From: Pseudomonas sp. RIT288
GTDB taxonomy: Bacteria; Pseudomonadota; Gammaproteobacteria; Pseudomonadales; Pseudomonadaceae
DNA: 64,000 nt
Direction: 5' to 3'
NCBI RefSeq assembly: GCF_000631985.1
Contig: NZ_JFYN01000034.1
Span: forward strand, 186,001-250,000
Shown here in pieces: positions 9,509-17,839 of this stretch; the stretch's first letter is position 1, and the number at the start of each line of letters is the position of its first letter. Made by a program: the position numbers and the translations under genes. The notes under the pieces were generated by a model, which had not been told where the DNA came from, ran no database searches, and worked only from the letters and a program-made list of their open reading frames with translations.

Positions 9509-9979
9509 TTAATTGGATTCCAATGCCAAAGCGGCACACCAGGCCTCGCCACGCGAGCCCTGGGATAAAATTTTCAGCGAACGCCCGCTGTCTTGCGGGC
9601 TAATGGTAATGGTCAGGTCAGGCTTTGGCAAAAAGCCTGCACCTTTATCGGGCCACTCGATCAGGCACAGTGCGTCGTCCTCGAAATAGTCGCGGATGCC
9701 GAGAAACTCCAGTTCCTCCGGATCGACCAGGCGATACAGGTCGAAGTGGAAGGCACGCACGTCGCCAATCTCGTAGGGCTCGACCAGAGTGAAGGTCGGA
9801 CTTTTTACCGCGCCAACGTGCCCCAGGCCACGAATGATGCCCCGCGACAGGGTGGTTTTGCCCATGCCCAGGTTGCCTTCCAGAAAAATCAGGCCGTGGC
9901 CCTGGGTAACGCGGGCGATCCGTGCGCCAAAGTCGCTCATGGCCTGTTCATCGGCCAGGTACAGGGTTACTTCAGACAC
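9509..9979 (-). CDS. tsaE: tRNA threonylcarbamoyladenosine biosynthesis ATPase TsaE
   Basis: TsaE is the ATPase partner of TsaB and TsaD, which make the essential t6A37 modification of ANN-decoding tRNAs. The 156-residue product contains the Walker A GNLGMGKTT (about 35-43), the SPTFTLVEPYE switch region and the FHFDLYRL segment typical of the family. The start read here is GTG at 9979. It overlaps the 3' end of nnr by 13 bp, which supports coupled translation. Length is normal. Confidence 0.95.
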   Translation of the reverse strand: MSEVTLYLADEQAMSDFGARIARVTQGHGLIFLEGNLGMGKTTLSRGIIRGLGHVGAVKSPTFTLVEPYEIGDVRAFHFDLYRLVDPEELEFLGIRDYFEDDALCLIEWPDKGAGFLPKPDLTITISPQDSGRSLKILSQGSRGEAWCAALALESN

Positions 9980-11466
9980 GGTGCATGCTCCTCCAACAAC
10001 TGACGAATGACTGGAATCAGATCACTGGCCGCCAGCCCACGGCCGAATTTACCTTGTTGCGCGCCGGCATTGGCGTGCAGCCAGACTGCCAGGCACGCGG
10101 CATCGAAGCCCTCCATGCCTTGGGCCAACAACGCGCCAGTCAAGCCGGCGAGTACATCGCCCAGGCCGGCGGTGGCCATGGCCGGATGGCCCTGATGACA
10201 CAGCGCCAGACGCCCATCGGGGTGGGCGATCAGACTGCCGGCGCCTTTGAGCACGACGACGGCCGAGTATTTTTTGCTCAACGCCCGCGCGGCGGCCGGA
10301 CGATCTGCCTGCACCTCAGCGCTACTGACGCCCAACAGGCGCGCCGCCTCGCCAGGATGCGGAGTGATCACGCAATCCTTGGGCAGGCTGACAGAACCGC
10401 TCGCCAGCAGATTCAACGCGTCGGCGTCCCATACCTGTGGCAGCGGCGCATTGGCGGCCGCCGACAACAGCGCCCGGCCCCAGCTCGCCTGTCCGAGACC
10501 CGGGCCAACCACCAGCACCGAAACCTTTTCCAGCAGCGCCATCAACTGATTGGCCGACGACGTGCCGAGCACCATGACTTCCGGCATCCGCGTCAGCGCT
10601 GCCGGGACATGTTCCGCACGGGTTGCCAGCGACACCATCCCGGCGCCGCTGCGCAAGGCCGTTTCGCTACTGAGCAGGATCGCGCCGCCAAAGCCCTGAT
10701 CGCCGCCGATCAACAGCAAATGCCCGAAGCGCCCTTTGTGCGCAGCGGGCGCACGCGGAACCAGTCGTGGAAGATTAGCCGCCGTGAGACGCAGAGCGCT
10801 GACAGGAATGTCACGGTAGATGTCGGCGGCAGCTCGCAGATCGTTGAACACCAACGCCCCGACCTGATCCGCCGCCTCCCCGGTGAACAGGCCGAGCTTC
10901 AAACCGATAAAAGTCACGGTTAGGTCAGCGTGCACCGCAACGCCGAGGACATGTCCGGTATCGGCAGACAATCCGGAAGGAATATCCACCGCCACCACCG
11001 GCAGGCCACTGGCATTGATCGCCTTGATCGCAGCGGCATACGGCTCACGTACATCGCCGGCCAGCCCGGTGCCGAGCAAGGCATCGACAATCACCCCGCG
11101 CAGCTCGCTTTGCGCGGACCAGCCCTGCACGGCGACGCCATCGTTGACTGCCTGCGCATAAGCCTGCGCAGCGTCGCCCTGCAAGCGTTGCGGATCACCG
11201 ACTGTCAGCACCCGCACCGCCCAACCGGCCCGGTGCGCCAGCGCGGCGATCAGAAAACCATCACCGGCGTTGTTGCCATGCCCGGCAAGCACGGTCATTT
11301 GGTTCGCCGACGGCCACTGCCGCACCAATGCGCGCCAGGTCGCGTGCGCGGCGCGCTGCATCAATTCGAAGCCCGGCGTGCCCGCAGCGATCAGCCGCGC
11401 GTCGAGTGCTCGCACCTGTGCGGCGCCATACAGCGCGTCGGGTAATTCATCTTTCGTGTGCGGCAT
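9967..11466 (-). CDS. nnr: Bifunctional NAD(P)HX epimerase/dehydratase Nnr
   Basis: Nnr repairs hydrated NADH/NADPH. The N-terminal YjeF domain epimerises NAD(P)HX and the C-terminal ribokinase-like domain dehydrates the S form with ADP. From the ATG at 11466 (MPHTKDELPDALYGAAQVRA) the product is 499 residues. The epimerase half shows AGHGNNAGDGF (about 61-71) and VDIPSGL. The dehydratase half shows VVGPGLG, ITPHPGEAARLL and ATAGLGDVLAG. A longer upstream reading to 11733 would run across the divergent queG start and is not supported. It is the promoter-proximal gene of the minus-strand cluster, separated from queG by 63 bp. Confidence 0.95.
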   Translation of the reverse strand: MPHTKDELPDALYGAAQVRALDARLIAAGTPGFELMQRAAHATWRALVRQWPSANQMTVLAGHGNNAGDGFLIAALAHRAGWAVRVLTVGDPQRLQGDAAQAYAQAVNDGVAVQGWSAQSELRGVIVDALLGTGLAGDVREPYAAAIKAINASGLPVVAVDIPSGLSADTGHVLGVAVHADLTVTFIGLKLGLFTGEAADQVGALVFNDLRAAADIYRDIPVSALRLTAANLPRLVPRAPAAHKGRFGHLLLIGGDQGFGGAILLSSETALRSGAGMVSLATRAEHVPAALTRMPEVMVLGTSSANQLMALLEKVSVLVVGPGLGQASWGRALLSAAANAPLPQVWDADALNLLASGSVSLPKDCVITPHPGEAARLLGVSSAEVQADRPAAARALSKKYSAVVVLKGAGSLIAHPDGRLALCHQGHPAMATAGLGDVLAGLTGALLAQGMEGFDAACLAVWLHANAGAQQGKFGRGLAASDLIPVIRQLLEEHAPCLK

Positions 11467-11529
11467 GCGTCTTCGGGCTCCGATGTCTGGCAGAATTATA
11501 CGCACCTCAGCTCCGGTTTCTCTCGCCTC

Positions 11530-12600
11530 ATGTCCGCCATCACCACAGATCTGCCCGCCCTCGCCCACTCGATCAAGGATTGGGGCCGCGAGCTGGGCTT
11601 CCAGCAAGTCGGCATCAGCGGTCTGGACCTGGCCGAGCATGAACAGCACCTGGAGCGCTGGCTCGCCGCCGGCTACCACGGCGAAATGGATTACATGGGC
11701 GCTCACGGCAGCAAACGCTCGCATCCGGAGCAATTGGTCCCGGGTACGTTACGCGTGGTTTCGCTGCGCATGGACTACCTGCCCGGCGACACGCAAATGG
11801 CGCAAATGCTCGCGCAACCGGAGAAGGCCTACGTTTCGCGTTATGCCTTGGGCCGCGATTACCACAAATTGATCCGTAAACGTGTGCAGCAATTGGCCGA
11901 CAAGATTCAGTCGGAGATCGGCCCGTTCGGTTTCCGTGCGTTCGTAGACAGTGCCCCGGTGCTGGAAAAAGCCATCGCCGAACAGGCCGGGCTGGGCTGG
12001 ATCGGCAAAAACACCCTGGTACTGAACCGCAAGGCCGGCAGCTATTTCTTCTTGAGCGAACTGTTCGTCGACCTGCCGCTGCCAGTGGACGAACCGCACA
12101 GCAGCGAACATTGCGGACGTTGTACCGCGTGTCTGGACATCTGCCCGACCAACGCTTTCGTCGGCCCGTATGTGCTGGACGCCCGGCGCTGCATCTCGTA
12201 CCTGACCATCGAACTGAAAAACGCCATCCCCGAAGACCTGCGCCCGCTGATCGGCAACCGCGTATTCGGCTGCGACGACTGTCAGATCGTCTGCCCGTGG
12301 AACCGCTTCGCCCGGCCATCCGGGGAAAGCGATTTCAAGCCACGGCACAACCTCGACAACGCCGAACTGGCCAAGCTGTTCATGTGGGACGAGGACAAGT
12401 TTCTCAGCAGCACCGAAGGCTCGCCGCTGCGCCGCGCCGGTTACGAGCGCTGGCTGCGCAATCTGGCGGTCGGGCTGGGCAACGCGCCATCGAGCATTCC
12501 GGTGCTGGAAGCCTTGAAGGCGCGCCGCGACTATCCATCAGAGCTGGTGCGTGAACATGTTGAGTGGGCGCTGAAACAGCACGCCGAACGCCGTGCTTGA
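11530..12600 (+). CDS. queG: Epoxyqueuosine reductase QueG
   Basis: QueG reduces epoxyqueuosine to queuosine in the wobble position of GUN tRNAs, using cobalamin and two [4Fe-4S] clusters. The 356-residue product, starting MSAITTDLPALAHSIKDWG, has the two ferredoxin-like cysteine clusters CGRCTACLDICP (about 194-205) and CDDCQIVCP (about 248-256). A HEAT-like C-terminus follows. The ATG at 11530 is preferred to an upstream in-frame ATG at 11458, which falls in the nnr coding region. The nnr/queG pair is divergent. The stop lies only 2 bp from the convergent stop of the Fic gene. Confidence 0.95.
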   Translation: MSAITTDLPALAHSIKDWGRELGFQQVGISGLDLAEHEQHLERWLAAGYHGEMDYMGAHGSKRSHPEQLVPGTLRVVSLRMDYLPGDTQMAQMLAQPEKAYVSRYALGRDYHKLIRKRVQQLADKIQSEIGPFGFRAFVDSAPVLEKAIAEQAGLGWIGKNTLVLNRKAGSYFFLSELFVDLPLPVDEPHSSEHCGRCTACLDICPTNAFVGPYVLDARRCISYLTIELKNAIPEDLRPLIGNRVFGCDDCQIVCPWNRFARPSGESDFKPRHNLDNAELAKLFMWDEDKFLSSTEGSPLRRAGYERWLRNLAVGLGNAPSSIPVLEALKARRDYPSELVREHVEWALKQHAERRA

Positions 12601-12602
12601 GG

Positions 12603-13649
12603 CTATGCCGGCTTTCTCCACTTGGCTGTGCGCCCCTTACCTGTTGGCTCAATCAGTCCTTCTGCTTTCAGTGATCGTAAAACCAGGCGAACTGTATCGC
12701 GACTGACTCCCGGACAGGACTCTTCTATTTCCGAGATGGAAAAAGGGAGGACTCGCTTCAAGGCTTCATCTCTGATTCGATCGCCTTTACCGCCTCGACG
12801 CTTCTCTATCGTGCCCACTCGCTCCTCGAACTCTTTGTACGCTCTAAGCATTGCCCCCCAAAAATAATCCATCCATGGTCGAACATCATGCGTACCCTCG
12901 TGCCATCCCTGAGAACTCAGCTCAAGTGTTGCGTAATAGCCCTCCTTTGACTCCTCGAATATCCGCTCAAGACTGATAAATCGCCCGACTCTGTAATCAA
13001 ATTGATAGAGCAACAGCAATGTCAGCAGACGAGCGACGCGACCATTACCGTCAGAGAAGGGGTGTATGCAAAGGAAGTCGAGGACCGTAAGCGGCACCAA
13101 AACCAGAGGGTCAGCTAGATTCAATGCCAGCGCCCGGTGGTAATGCGCCAGGGTTTCAGTCACCGCAATAGGGGTCATATGAGCAGGAATAGGTTGGAAG
13201 CGAATCCGCGCCGAACCATCGGCATGGCGCTCAATGATGTCGTTGTTCATCGCCTTCCATTCACCACCATCCTGAGGTAGATAGCGGTAAAGAAGACTAT
13301 GTAACTGTCTAAGAACACCTTCGGAAAATGGCTTTCCATCGGCAGATTCATGGATGAGTGACAGTGCGTCCCGATAGCCAGCAATTTCCTGTTCGGAGCG
13401 GCTTTTGGGATCAGCGTTTTTGCTCATCAGTGACTTCAATCGCGCTGGTGCGACAGTTACACCCTCCAGTCGGTTAGATGACTCCGTGGATTCAATTACG
13501 GCTATCTGCGTAAGCCCCTGGAGGATCTGCGGCGATTGAGCAACGAACAGTTGTTGCTTACCCCGAAACTCTCCCAATGCACGAAGCGTCGCAATCTGAA
13601 GACCGTCGAAGCGCAAGGCGTCAAGAAATTCCGGGGTGAGTGAGTGCAT
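12603..13649 (-). CDS. Fic-family AMP-transferase with N-terminal inhibitory helix and C-terminal winged helix
   Basis: Fic proteins move AMP (sometimes other groups) onto protein hydroxyls. The 348-residue product has the full catalytic loop HPFSDGNGRVAR at residues 196-207. It also has an N-terminal SNRLEG (residues 58-63), which fits the (S/T)xxxE(G/N) inhibitory motif of class II Fic proteins, so it probably restrains itself without a separate antitoxin. Residues about 290-345 (LPFSISEIEESCPGVSRDTVRLVLRSL) look like a winged helix-turn-helix. Base composition is visibly less GC-rich than its neighbours, and it is wedged 2 bp from queG with an AT-rich upstream region, suggesting acquisition. 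Target unknown. Confidence 0.88.
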   Translation of the reverse strand: MHSLTPEFLDALRFDGLQIATLRALGEFRGKQQLFVAQSPQILQGLTQIAVIESTESSNRLEGVTVAPARLKSLMSKNADPKSRSEQEIAGYRDALSLIHESADGKPFSEGVLRQLHSLLYRYLPQDGGEWKAMNNDIIERHADGSARIRFQPIPAHMTPIAVTETLAHYHRALALNLADPLVLVPLTVLDFLCIHPFSDGNGRVARLLTLLLLYQFDYRVGRFISLERIFEESKEGYYATLELSSQGWHEGTHDVRPWMDYFWGAMLRAYKEFEERVGTIEKRRGGKGDRIRDEALKRVLPFSISEIEESCPGVSRDTVRLVLRSLKAEGLIEPTGKGRTAKWRKPA

Positions 13650-13684
13650 GATTCAGGCAGCCTTCTAAATGAGGCAAAAAGACT

Positions 13685-13744
13685 TAAATGGGGTAATTCA
13701 GAACAAAATACCCCCTTTAGACTTTATTTTTTACCCCATTTAGA
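13685..13744. promoter_or_regulatory. Three-copy TCTAAATGGGGTA-like motif upstream of the Fic gene
   Basis: A 12-bp inverted repeat, TAAATGGGGTAA at 13685-13696 and TTACCCCATTTA at 13731-13742, is perfect. A third near copy (TACCCCCTTTAGA, 13709-13721) lies between the arms and matches TACCCCATTTAGA (13732-13744) at 12 of 13 bases, as a direct repeat with 23-bp spacing. All three lie 36-95 bp upstream of the Fic start, where its promoter should be. An operator, possibly for the Fic protein's own winged helix, is the simplest reading. That is inference. Confidence 0.55.
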
Positions 13745-13803
13745 GGCGCGGCATCTATGCAATATTCCCAACAGAATATTTCCATGCGCCCGCCAGTATG
13801 ACG

Positions 13804-14415
13804 TCAAGGTGCGTCGTTATAGACGAACTTGGGCATTTCCCAGTGGAAACGGATCGCCAGCAACCGCAGCAGAAAGCCGCCGAACAAGGTGATCAGGATC
13901 GCCTGTTCGCTCGGCACATTCAGGTACAGGCAGAGCATGTAGCACCACGCGGCGGCGAACGAGACGCTGGCGTACAGTTCGCGGCGGAAGATCAGTGGGA
14001 TGTCGTTGCAGAAGATGTCGCGCAGGATACCGCCGAAGACGCCGGTGATCACGCCGCTGACCGACGCCACCAGCATGCCGTGGCCCATTTCCAGAGCGGT
14101 CATGCAGCCGATCAGGGTGAACGCCACCAGACCAACCGCATCGAGCACCAGAAACAGTGAGCGCAGGTGGCGCATCCAGCGCGCGGTGAACACGGTGAGC
14201 ATCGCGGCGGCTGAGGTCAGCACCAGATATTCCGGGTGTTTGACCCACGTCAGCGGATAGTGCCCGAGCAACACGTCACGTACCGAACCACCACCCAGCG
14301 CCGTGACGCAGGCGATCAGCACCACACCGAACCAGTCCATGCCGCGCCGCCCGGCAGACAACGCGCCGGTCATGGCTTCAGCGGTAATGGCGATCAGATA
14401 GAGCATCAGCAACAT
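13804..14415 (-). CDS. TRIC/UPF0126 family membrane channel or transporter (YicG-like)
   Basis: This 203-residue inner-membrane protein has about seven hydrophobic segments and two repeats of the UPF0126 signature. One is GGGSVRDVLLGHYP (about 42-55) and the other GGILRDIFCNDIPL (about 128-141), the inverted-repeat architecture of bacterial TRIC cation channels. YicG of E. coli is a relative for which glycine transport has been proposed. The substrate here cannot be read from sequence. It stands alone between the Fic gene and orn. Start MLLMLYLIAITAEAMTG. Part of the 150-bp gap to the Fic gene is AT-rich. Confidence 0.85.
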   Translation of the reverse strand: MLLMLYLIAITAEAMTGALSAGRRGMDWFGVVLIACVTALGGGSVRDVLLGHYPLTWVKHPEYLVLTSAAAMLTVFTARWMRHLRSLFLVLDAVGLVAFTLIGCMTALEMGHGMLVASVSGVITGVFGGILRDIFCNDIPLIFRRELYASVSFAAAWCYMLCLYLNVPSEQAILITLFGGFLLRLLAIRFHWEMPKFVYNDAP

Positions 14416-14470
14416 GGCGGCGGTCCTGGCAGGAAGGCGCGCAGTCTAGCCATTTCAGCGCCGCACCAGA

Positions 14471-14548
14471 AGGGGGCGGTAAGCGCCCCCTCAAACCTGT
14501 GGCGAGGGGATTCATCCCCGATGGAGCGCGAAGCGCTCCCCGCTACAG
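14471..14548. repeat. Hairpin plus REP-like palindromes between orn and the UPF0126 gene
   Basis: An 8-bp stem hairpin (AGGGGGCG with CGCCCCCT, 14471-14491) is followed by two short palindromes in the string CTGTGGCGAGGGG...CGCTACAG (14497-14548). The latter has the GTGGCGAGGGG start seen in Pseudomonas REP families. It lies past the 3' end of orn on the minus strand and may also help end that transcript, though there is no T run. Confidence 0.6.
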
Positions 14549-14573
14549 TTTCACCAAGTGGCCCGGTGCAACA

Positions 14574-15116
14574 TCAGAACTTGATGAAATGCTTGCGGTA
14601 GTGCTGCAGCTCGGCGATCGACTCGCGGATGTCGTCCAGTGCCAGGTGAGTGCTGCCCTTCTTGAAGCTGTCGCGCACGTCCGGTGCCCAGCGTGCGGCC
14701 AGCTCTTTGAGCGTCGACACGTCGAGGTTGCGGTAGTGGAAGTAGCTTTCCAGCGCCTTCATGTGGGTATAAAGGAAGCGACGATCCTGGCAGATGCTGT
14801 TGCCGCAGATCGGTGACTTGCCCTTCGGTACCCATTTTTCCAGGAAAGCGATGGTTTCGGCCTCGGCCTCGGCCATGCTGATACGGCTGTCACGCACACG
14901 CTGGGTCAGGCCCGAGTTGCCGTGGGTGCGGGTGTTCCACTCGTCCATGCGGGCAAGCACTTCGTCACTGTGGTGAATGGCGATCACCGGGCCTTCGGCC
15001 AGGGTGTTCAGGTCACTGTCGGTGACGATGGTGGCCATTTCGATGATGACGTCGTTTTCCGGATCCAGACCGGTCATTTCCAGGTCGATCCAGATCAGGT
15101 TCTGCGGGTTTTGCAT
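14574..15116 (-). CDS. orn: Oligoribonuclease Orn
   Basis: Orn is the 3'-5' exonuclease that finishes RNA decay by degrading dinucleotides, including pGpG from c-di-GMP turnover. It is central in pseudomonads. The 180-residue product begins MQNPQNLIWIDLEMTGLDPE, with the DEDDh Asp and Glu in WIDLEMTGL. It also has the CGNSICQDRRFL segment and the C-terminal HLALDDIRESI that carries the final acidic residue. The ATG at 15116 is the family start. It is divergent from rsgA. Confidence 0.97.
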   Translation of the reverse strand: MQNPQNLIWIDLEMTGLDPENDVIIEMATIVTDSDLNTLAEGPVIAIHHSDEVLARMDEWNTRTHGNSGLTQRVRDSRISMAEAEAETIAFLEKWVPKGKSPICGNSICQDRRFLYTHMKALESYFHYRNLDVSTLKELAARWAPDVRDSFKKGSTHLALDDIRESIAELQHYRKHFIKF

Positions 15117-15223
15117 ATTCGGACTCCTAGGCAATGCTGCGCAGTTTAGCCTAGGCCGGTGCCCGGGCGTGCTAAACTCGCGGCCGTTTTACCTAATCGC
15201 TGCATTCTTCAGACGGAACACCC

Positions 15224-16255
15224 ATGGCCAAACGCCAACTCAATCGTCGTCAAAACTGGCGCATCGAAAAGATTCAGGGCGAGCGCGCCGCGCGCGCCGC
15301 CAAACGCGAGTCCTCGGCGGTCGAAGCCCTCGAGGGCGGCGACCTCGGCCCTGAGCAACACGGTCTGGTAATCGCCCACTTCGGTGTGCAGGTCGAAGTC
15401 GAGGCCGTGGACGGCGAACTGGCCGGCCAGGTTTTCCGTTGTCACCTGCGGGCCAACCTGCCGGCGCTGGTGACCGGTGATCGGGTGGTCTGGCGCGCCG
15501 GCAACCAAGGCATCGGGGTGATCGTCGCGCAGCTGCCGCGCAACACCGAACTCTGCCGCCCGGACAGCCGTGGCCAGCTCAAGCCGGTCGCCGCCAACGT
15601 CGACATGATCGTCATCGTCTTCGCACCGCTGCCCGAGCCGCATGCCAACCTGATCGACCGCTACCTGGTCGCCGCCGAACACGCCGGCATCCGCCCGTTG
15701 CTGCTGCTGAACAAGTTCGACCTGATCGACGAGCAGAACGCCCCGGCGCTCAATGCCCTGCTGGCGGTGTACCGCACGCTGGGTTATCCGGTGCTGGAAG
15801 TCTCGGCGCATCACGGCAACGGCATGGAACAATTGCAGAAGCAGCTCGACGGGCGCATCAGCGTGTTCGTCGGCCAGTCCGGCGTCGGCAAGTCGTCGCT
15901 GGTCAACAGCCTGCTGCCGGAAGTCGAAACCCGTGTCGGCCCGCTGTCGGAGCTGTCCGGTCAGGGCACGCACACCACGACCACCGCGCGTCTGTTCCAC
16001 TTCCCTGGCGGCGGCGAGCTGATCGACTCCCCGGGTATTCGTGAGTTCGGCCTGGGCCACGTCAGCCGCGCCGACGTCGAAGCCGGCTTCATCGAGTTCA
16101 ACGACCTGCTCGGCACCTGCCGATTCCGCGACTGCAAACACGATCGTGAACCCGGTTGCGCACTGCTCAAGGCCCTGGAAGACGGCCGGGTGCAGCAGCA
16201 GCGGATGAACAGCTACCGCTCGATCATCGCCAGCCTGCCGGAAAACGGCTACTAA
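15224..16255 (+). CDS. rsgA: Ribosome small subunit-dependent GTPase A
   Basis: RsgA is a late 30S assembly checkpoint GTPase. The 343-residue product has a basic N-terminus, an OB-fold (about 50-115) and a circularly permuted G domain in which NKFDL (about 167) precedes the P-loop GQSGVGKSS (about 215). The order of motifs is diagnostic. The C-terminal zinc knuckle is CRFRDCKHDREPGC (about 298-311). Downstream, a hairpin GGCAGCCCCCG/CGGGGGCTGCC (16267-16292) without a T run lies before the TIR operon. Confidence 0.97.
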   Translation: MAKRQLNRRQNWRIEKIQGERAARAAKRESSAVEALEGGDLGPEQHGLVIAHFGVQVEVEAVDGELAGQVFRCHLRANLPALVTGDRVVWRAGNQGIGVIVAQLPRNTELCRPDSRGQLKPVAANVDMIVIVFAPLPEPHANLIDRYLVAAEHAGIRPLLLLNKFDLIDEQNAPALNALLAVYRTLGYPVLEVSAHHGNGMEQLQKQLDGRISVFVGQSGVGKSSLVNSLLPEVETRVGPLSELSGQGTHTTTTARLFHFPGGGELIDSPGIREFGLGHVSRADVEAGFIEFNDLLGTCRFRDCKHDREPGCALLKALEDGRVQQQRMNSYRSIIASLPENGY

Positions 16256-16401
16256 ACATCTGCACTGGCAGCCCCCGCGTCCGGGGGCTGCCGGATGTCG
16301 GACCACGTCTGACACATCCCCCCAACGGCTTAAACATCAGACCTTTCTGACAGGCCTGCTCACGCCTGCTTGCAGGGCATTTCTCTTTCCGCGCGCAGAC
16401 C

Positions 16402-16429
16402 TTGCGGGCGCCTTCCAGATGCCTAGATT
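16402..16429 (+). promoter_or_regulatory. Candidate sigma-70 promoter for the TIR-caspase-TIR operon
   Basis: TTGCGG (16402-16407), a 16-bp spacer and TAGATT (16424-16429) lie 40 bp upstream of the first TIR gene. It is followed by a GAGGAA ribosome binding site just before the ATG at 16470. The match is moderate and was found by eye. Confidence 0.4.
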
Positions 16430-16469
16430 GGGTTGTTCCTTCGCACCTTCGCGACCTTCGAGGAACCCC

Positions 16470-16877
16470 ATGCAGACCTACCATTTGTTCATCAGCCATT
16501 CGTGGAACTACGCCCACGCCCACGACAATCTGGTACGCCTCCTCGGCGCCAGACCGGATTTCAGTTTCAAGAATTTTTCCGTGCCGCCGCACAACCCGAT
16601 CATGGGCGCGCAAACCGACAAGCAGCTCGAAGAAGCCATCGAAAACAAGATCCGTCCGTGTTCGGCGGTGCTGATCATGGCCGGCATGTATTCGACCTAC
16701 AGCAAGTGGATCAACAAGGAAATCGAGATCGCCAAACGCATGGGCAAAGTGATCATCGCGATCAAGCCGTTCGGCGCCGAGCGCATTTCCACGGTAGTAC
16801 GTGAGGCGGCACACGCCGAGTGCGCGTGGAACACCAACAGCATCATCGGTGCGATCCGTCAGCACACGGCGGTGTAA
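16470..16877 (+). CDS. ThsB-like TIR domain protein (first TIR of a Thoeris-like operon)
   Basis: The 135-residue protein is a single TIR-like domain of the DUF1863/ThsB family. It has an N-terminal strand HLFISHSWNY (residues 5-14), the PPHNPIMGA loop (39-47) and the sequence YSKWINKEIEIAKRMGK (77-93). The Glu at 84 in WINKE is at the position of the catalytic Glu of NAD-consuming TIR domains. ThsB proteins make cyclic ADP-ribose isomers from NAD on phage infection. The start at 16470 has GAGGAA upstream. It is the first of three genes that overlap or nearly touch, and its stop is 2 bp before the caspase ATG. Enzymatic role is inferred. Confidence 0.85.
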   Translation: MQTYHLFISHSWNYAHAHDNLVRLLGARPDFSFKNFSVPPHNPIMGAQTDKQLEEAIENKIRPCSAVLIMAGMYSTYSKWINKEIEIAKRMGKVIIAIKPFGAERISTVVREAAHAECAWNTNSIIGAIRQHTAV

Positions 16878-16879
16878 CC

Positions 16880-17839
16880 ATGCGCAAGGGACTGTTTATC
16901 GGCATCAACCACTACGACCACGTTTCGCCCTTGAGCGGCTGTAACAACGACGCTATGGCCATGGCTTCGGTACTGGAGCGTCATGCCAACGGGCGACCGA
17001 ATTTCAGCAGCAAAGTGCTGACTTCCGCCGAGGAAAAACTCACGCTCAGCCACATGAAACAGCAGATCCAGAGCCTGTTCTCAGGCGACTCTGACGTGGC
17101 ACTGCTGTACTTCGCCGGCCATGGTCAGTTCGACACCAGCATCGACGAAGGACTCCTGATTCCCCAGGACTATCAGCCTGGCGGAGACGGGATCCGCATC
17201 AGCGACATTCTGGAGTGGGCTGACAAGGCCCCGCACATCAAGAACAAAATCGTCATTCTCGATTGCTGCCAGGCCGGCGCAGCAGGCGCCATGCGCAACC
17301 TGCGTGGCGGTAGCAGTGTGATCGGCGAAGGCGTGACCATTCTCACGGCCTGCAAGAAAGAACAGTACGCCCTGGAAAGTCGCGGTCATGGCGTATTCAC
17401 GGATCTGTTGCTGCAAGCGCTGCACGGTGGCGCTGCCAACGTACTCGGCAAGGTCACCCCCGGCAGCGTTTACTCGTTTGTCGACAATGCGCTGGGAGCC
17501 TGGGAACAGCGCCCGGTATTCAAGACCAATGTCTCGCAGTTTGTGCCGCTACGCGAGGTCGCACCGCTGATTGCCGAGGAAACCCTGCGCAAACTCAAGG
17601 ACTGGTTCCCGGAGCCGAGCTTCGTGTTCAGGCTCGATCCCAGCTACGAGCCCACCGAAGCACTGTTCGATCCCGAGCACGGCGACATCTTCAAGCAACT
17701 GCAAATGTGCAACCGCCACAGCCTGATCGAACCGGTGGATGCCGAGCACATGTACTACGCCGCCATGAACTCCACTGGCTGCCGCCTCACGGCGCTCGGC
17801 GCCTATTACCGTGAACTCGCCATAAAAGGACACTTCTGA
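16880..17839 (+). CDS. Caspase-like (C14) protease, candidate effector of the TIR operon
   Basis: The 319-residue product is a caspase-fold protease with a C-terminal extension. It opens with KGLFIGINHYDHVSPLSGCNND, typical of bacterial metacaspase-like proteins. The catalytic pair is His81 in YFAGHGQFD (77-85) and Cys130 in LDCCQAGAAG (127-136), both intact. Residues about 230-319 (from KDWFPEPS on) match no family I can name and could be the ligand-sensing or regulatory part. Flanked by two TIR genes in one transcript, it is plausibly activated by the TIR-made nucleotide and then cleaves cell proteins to abort infection. TIR-activated caspase-like effectors are known from type IV Thoeris. 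Start ATG 16880; the stop overlaps the next ATG by one base. Confidence 0.85.
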   Translation: MRKGLFIGINHYDHVSPLSGCNNDAMAMASVLERHANGRPNFSSKVLTSAEEKLTLSHMKQQIQSLFSGDSDVALLYFAGHGQFDTSIDEGLLIPQDYQPGGDGIRISDILEWADKAPHIKNKIVILDCCQAGAAGAMRNLRGGSSVIGEGVTILTACKKEQYALESRGHGVFTDLLLQALHGGAANVLGKVTPGSVYSFVDNALGAWEQRPVFKTNVSQFVPLREVAPLIAEETLRKLKDWFPEPSFVFRLDPSYEPTEALFDPEHGDIFKQLQMCNRHSLIEPVDAEHMYYAAMNSTGCRLTALGAYYRELAIKGHF

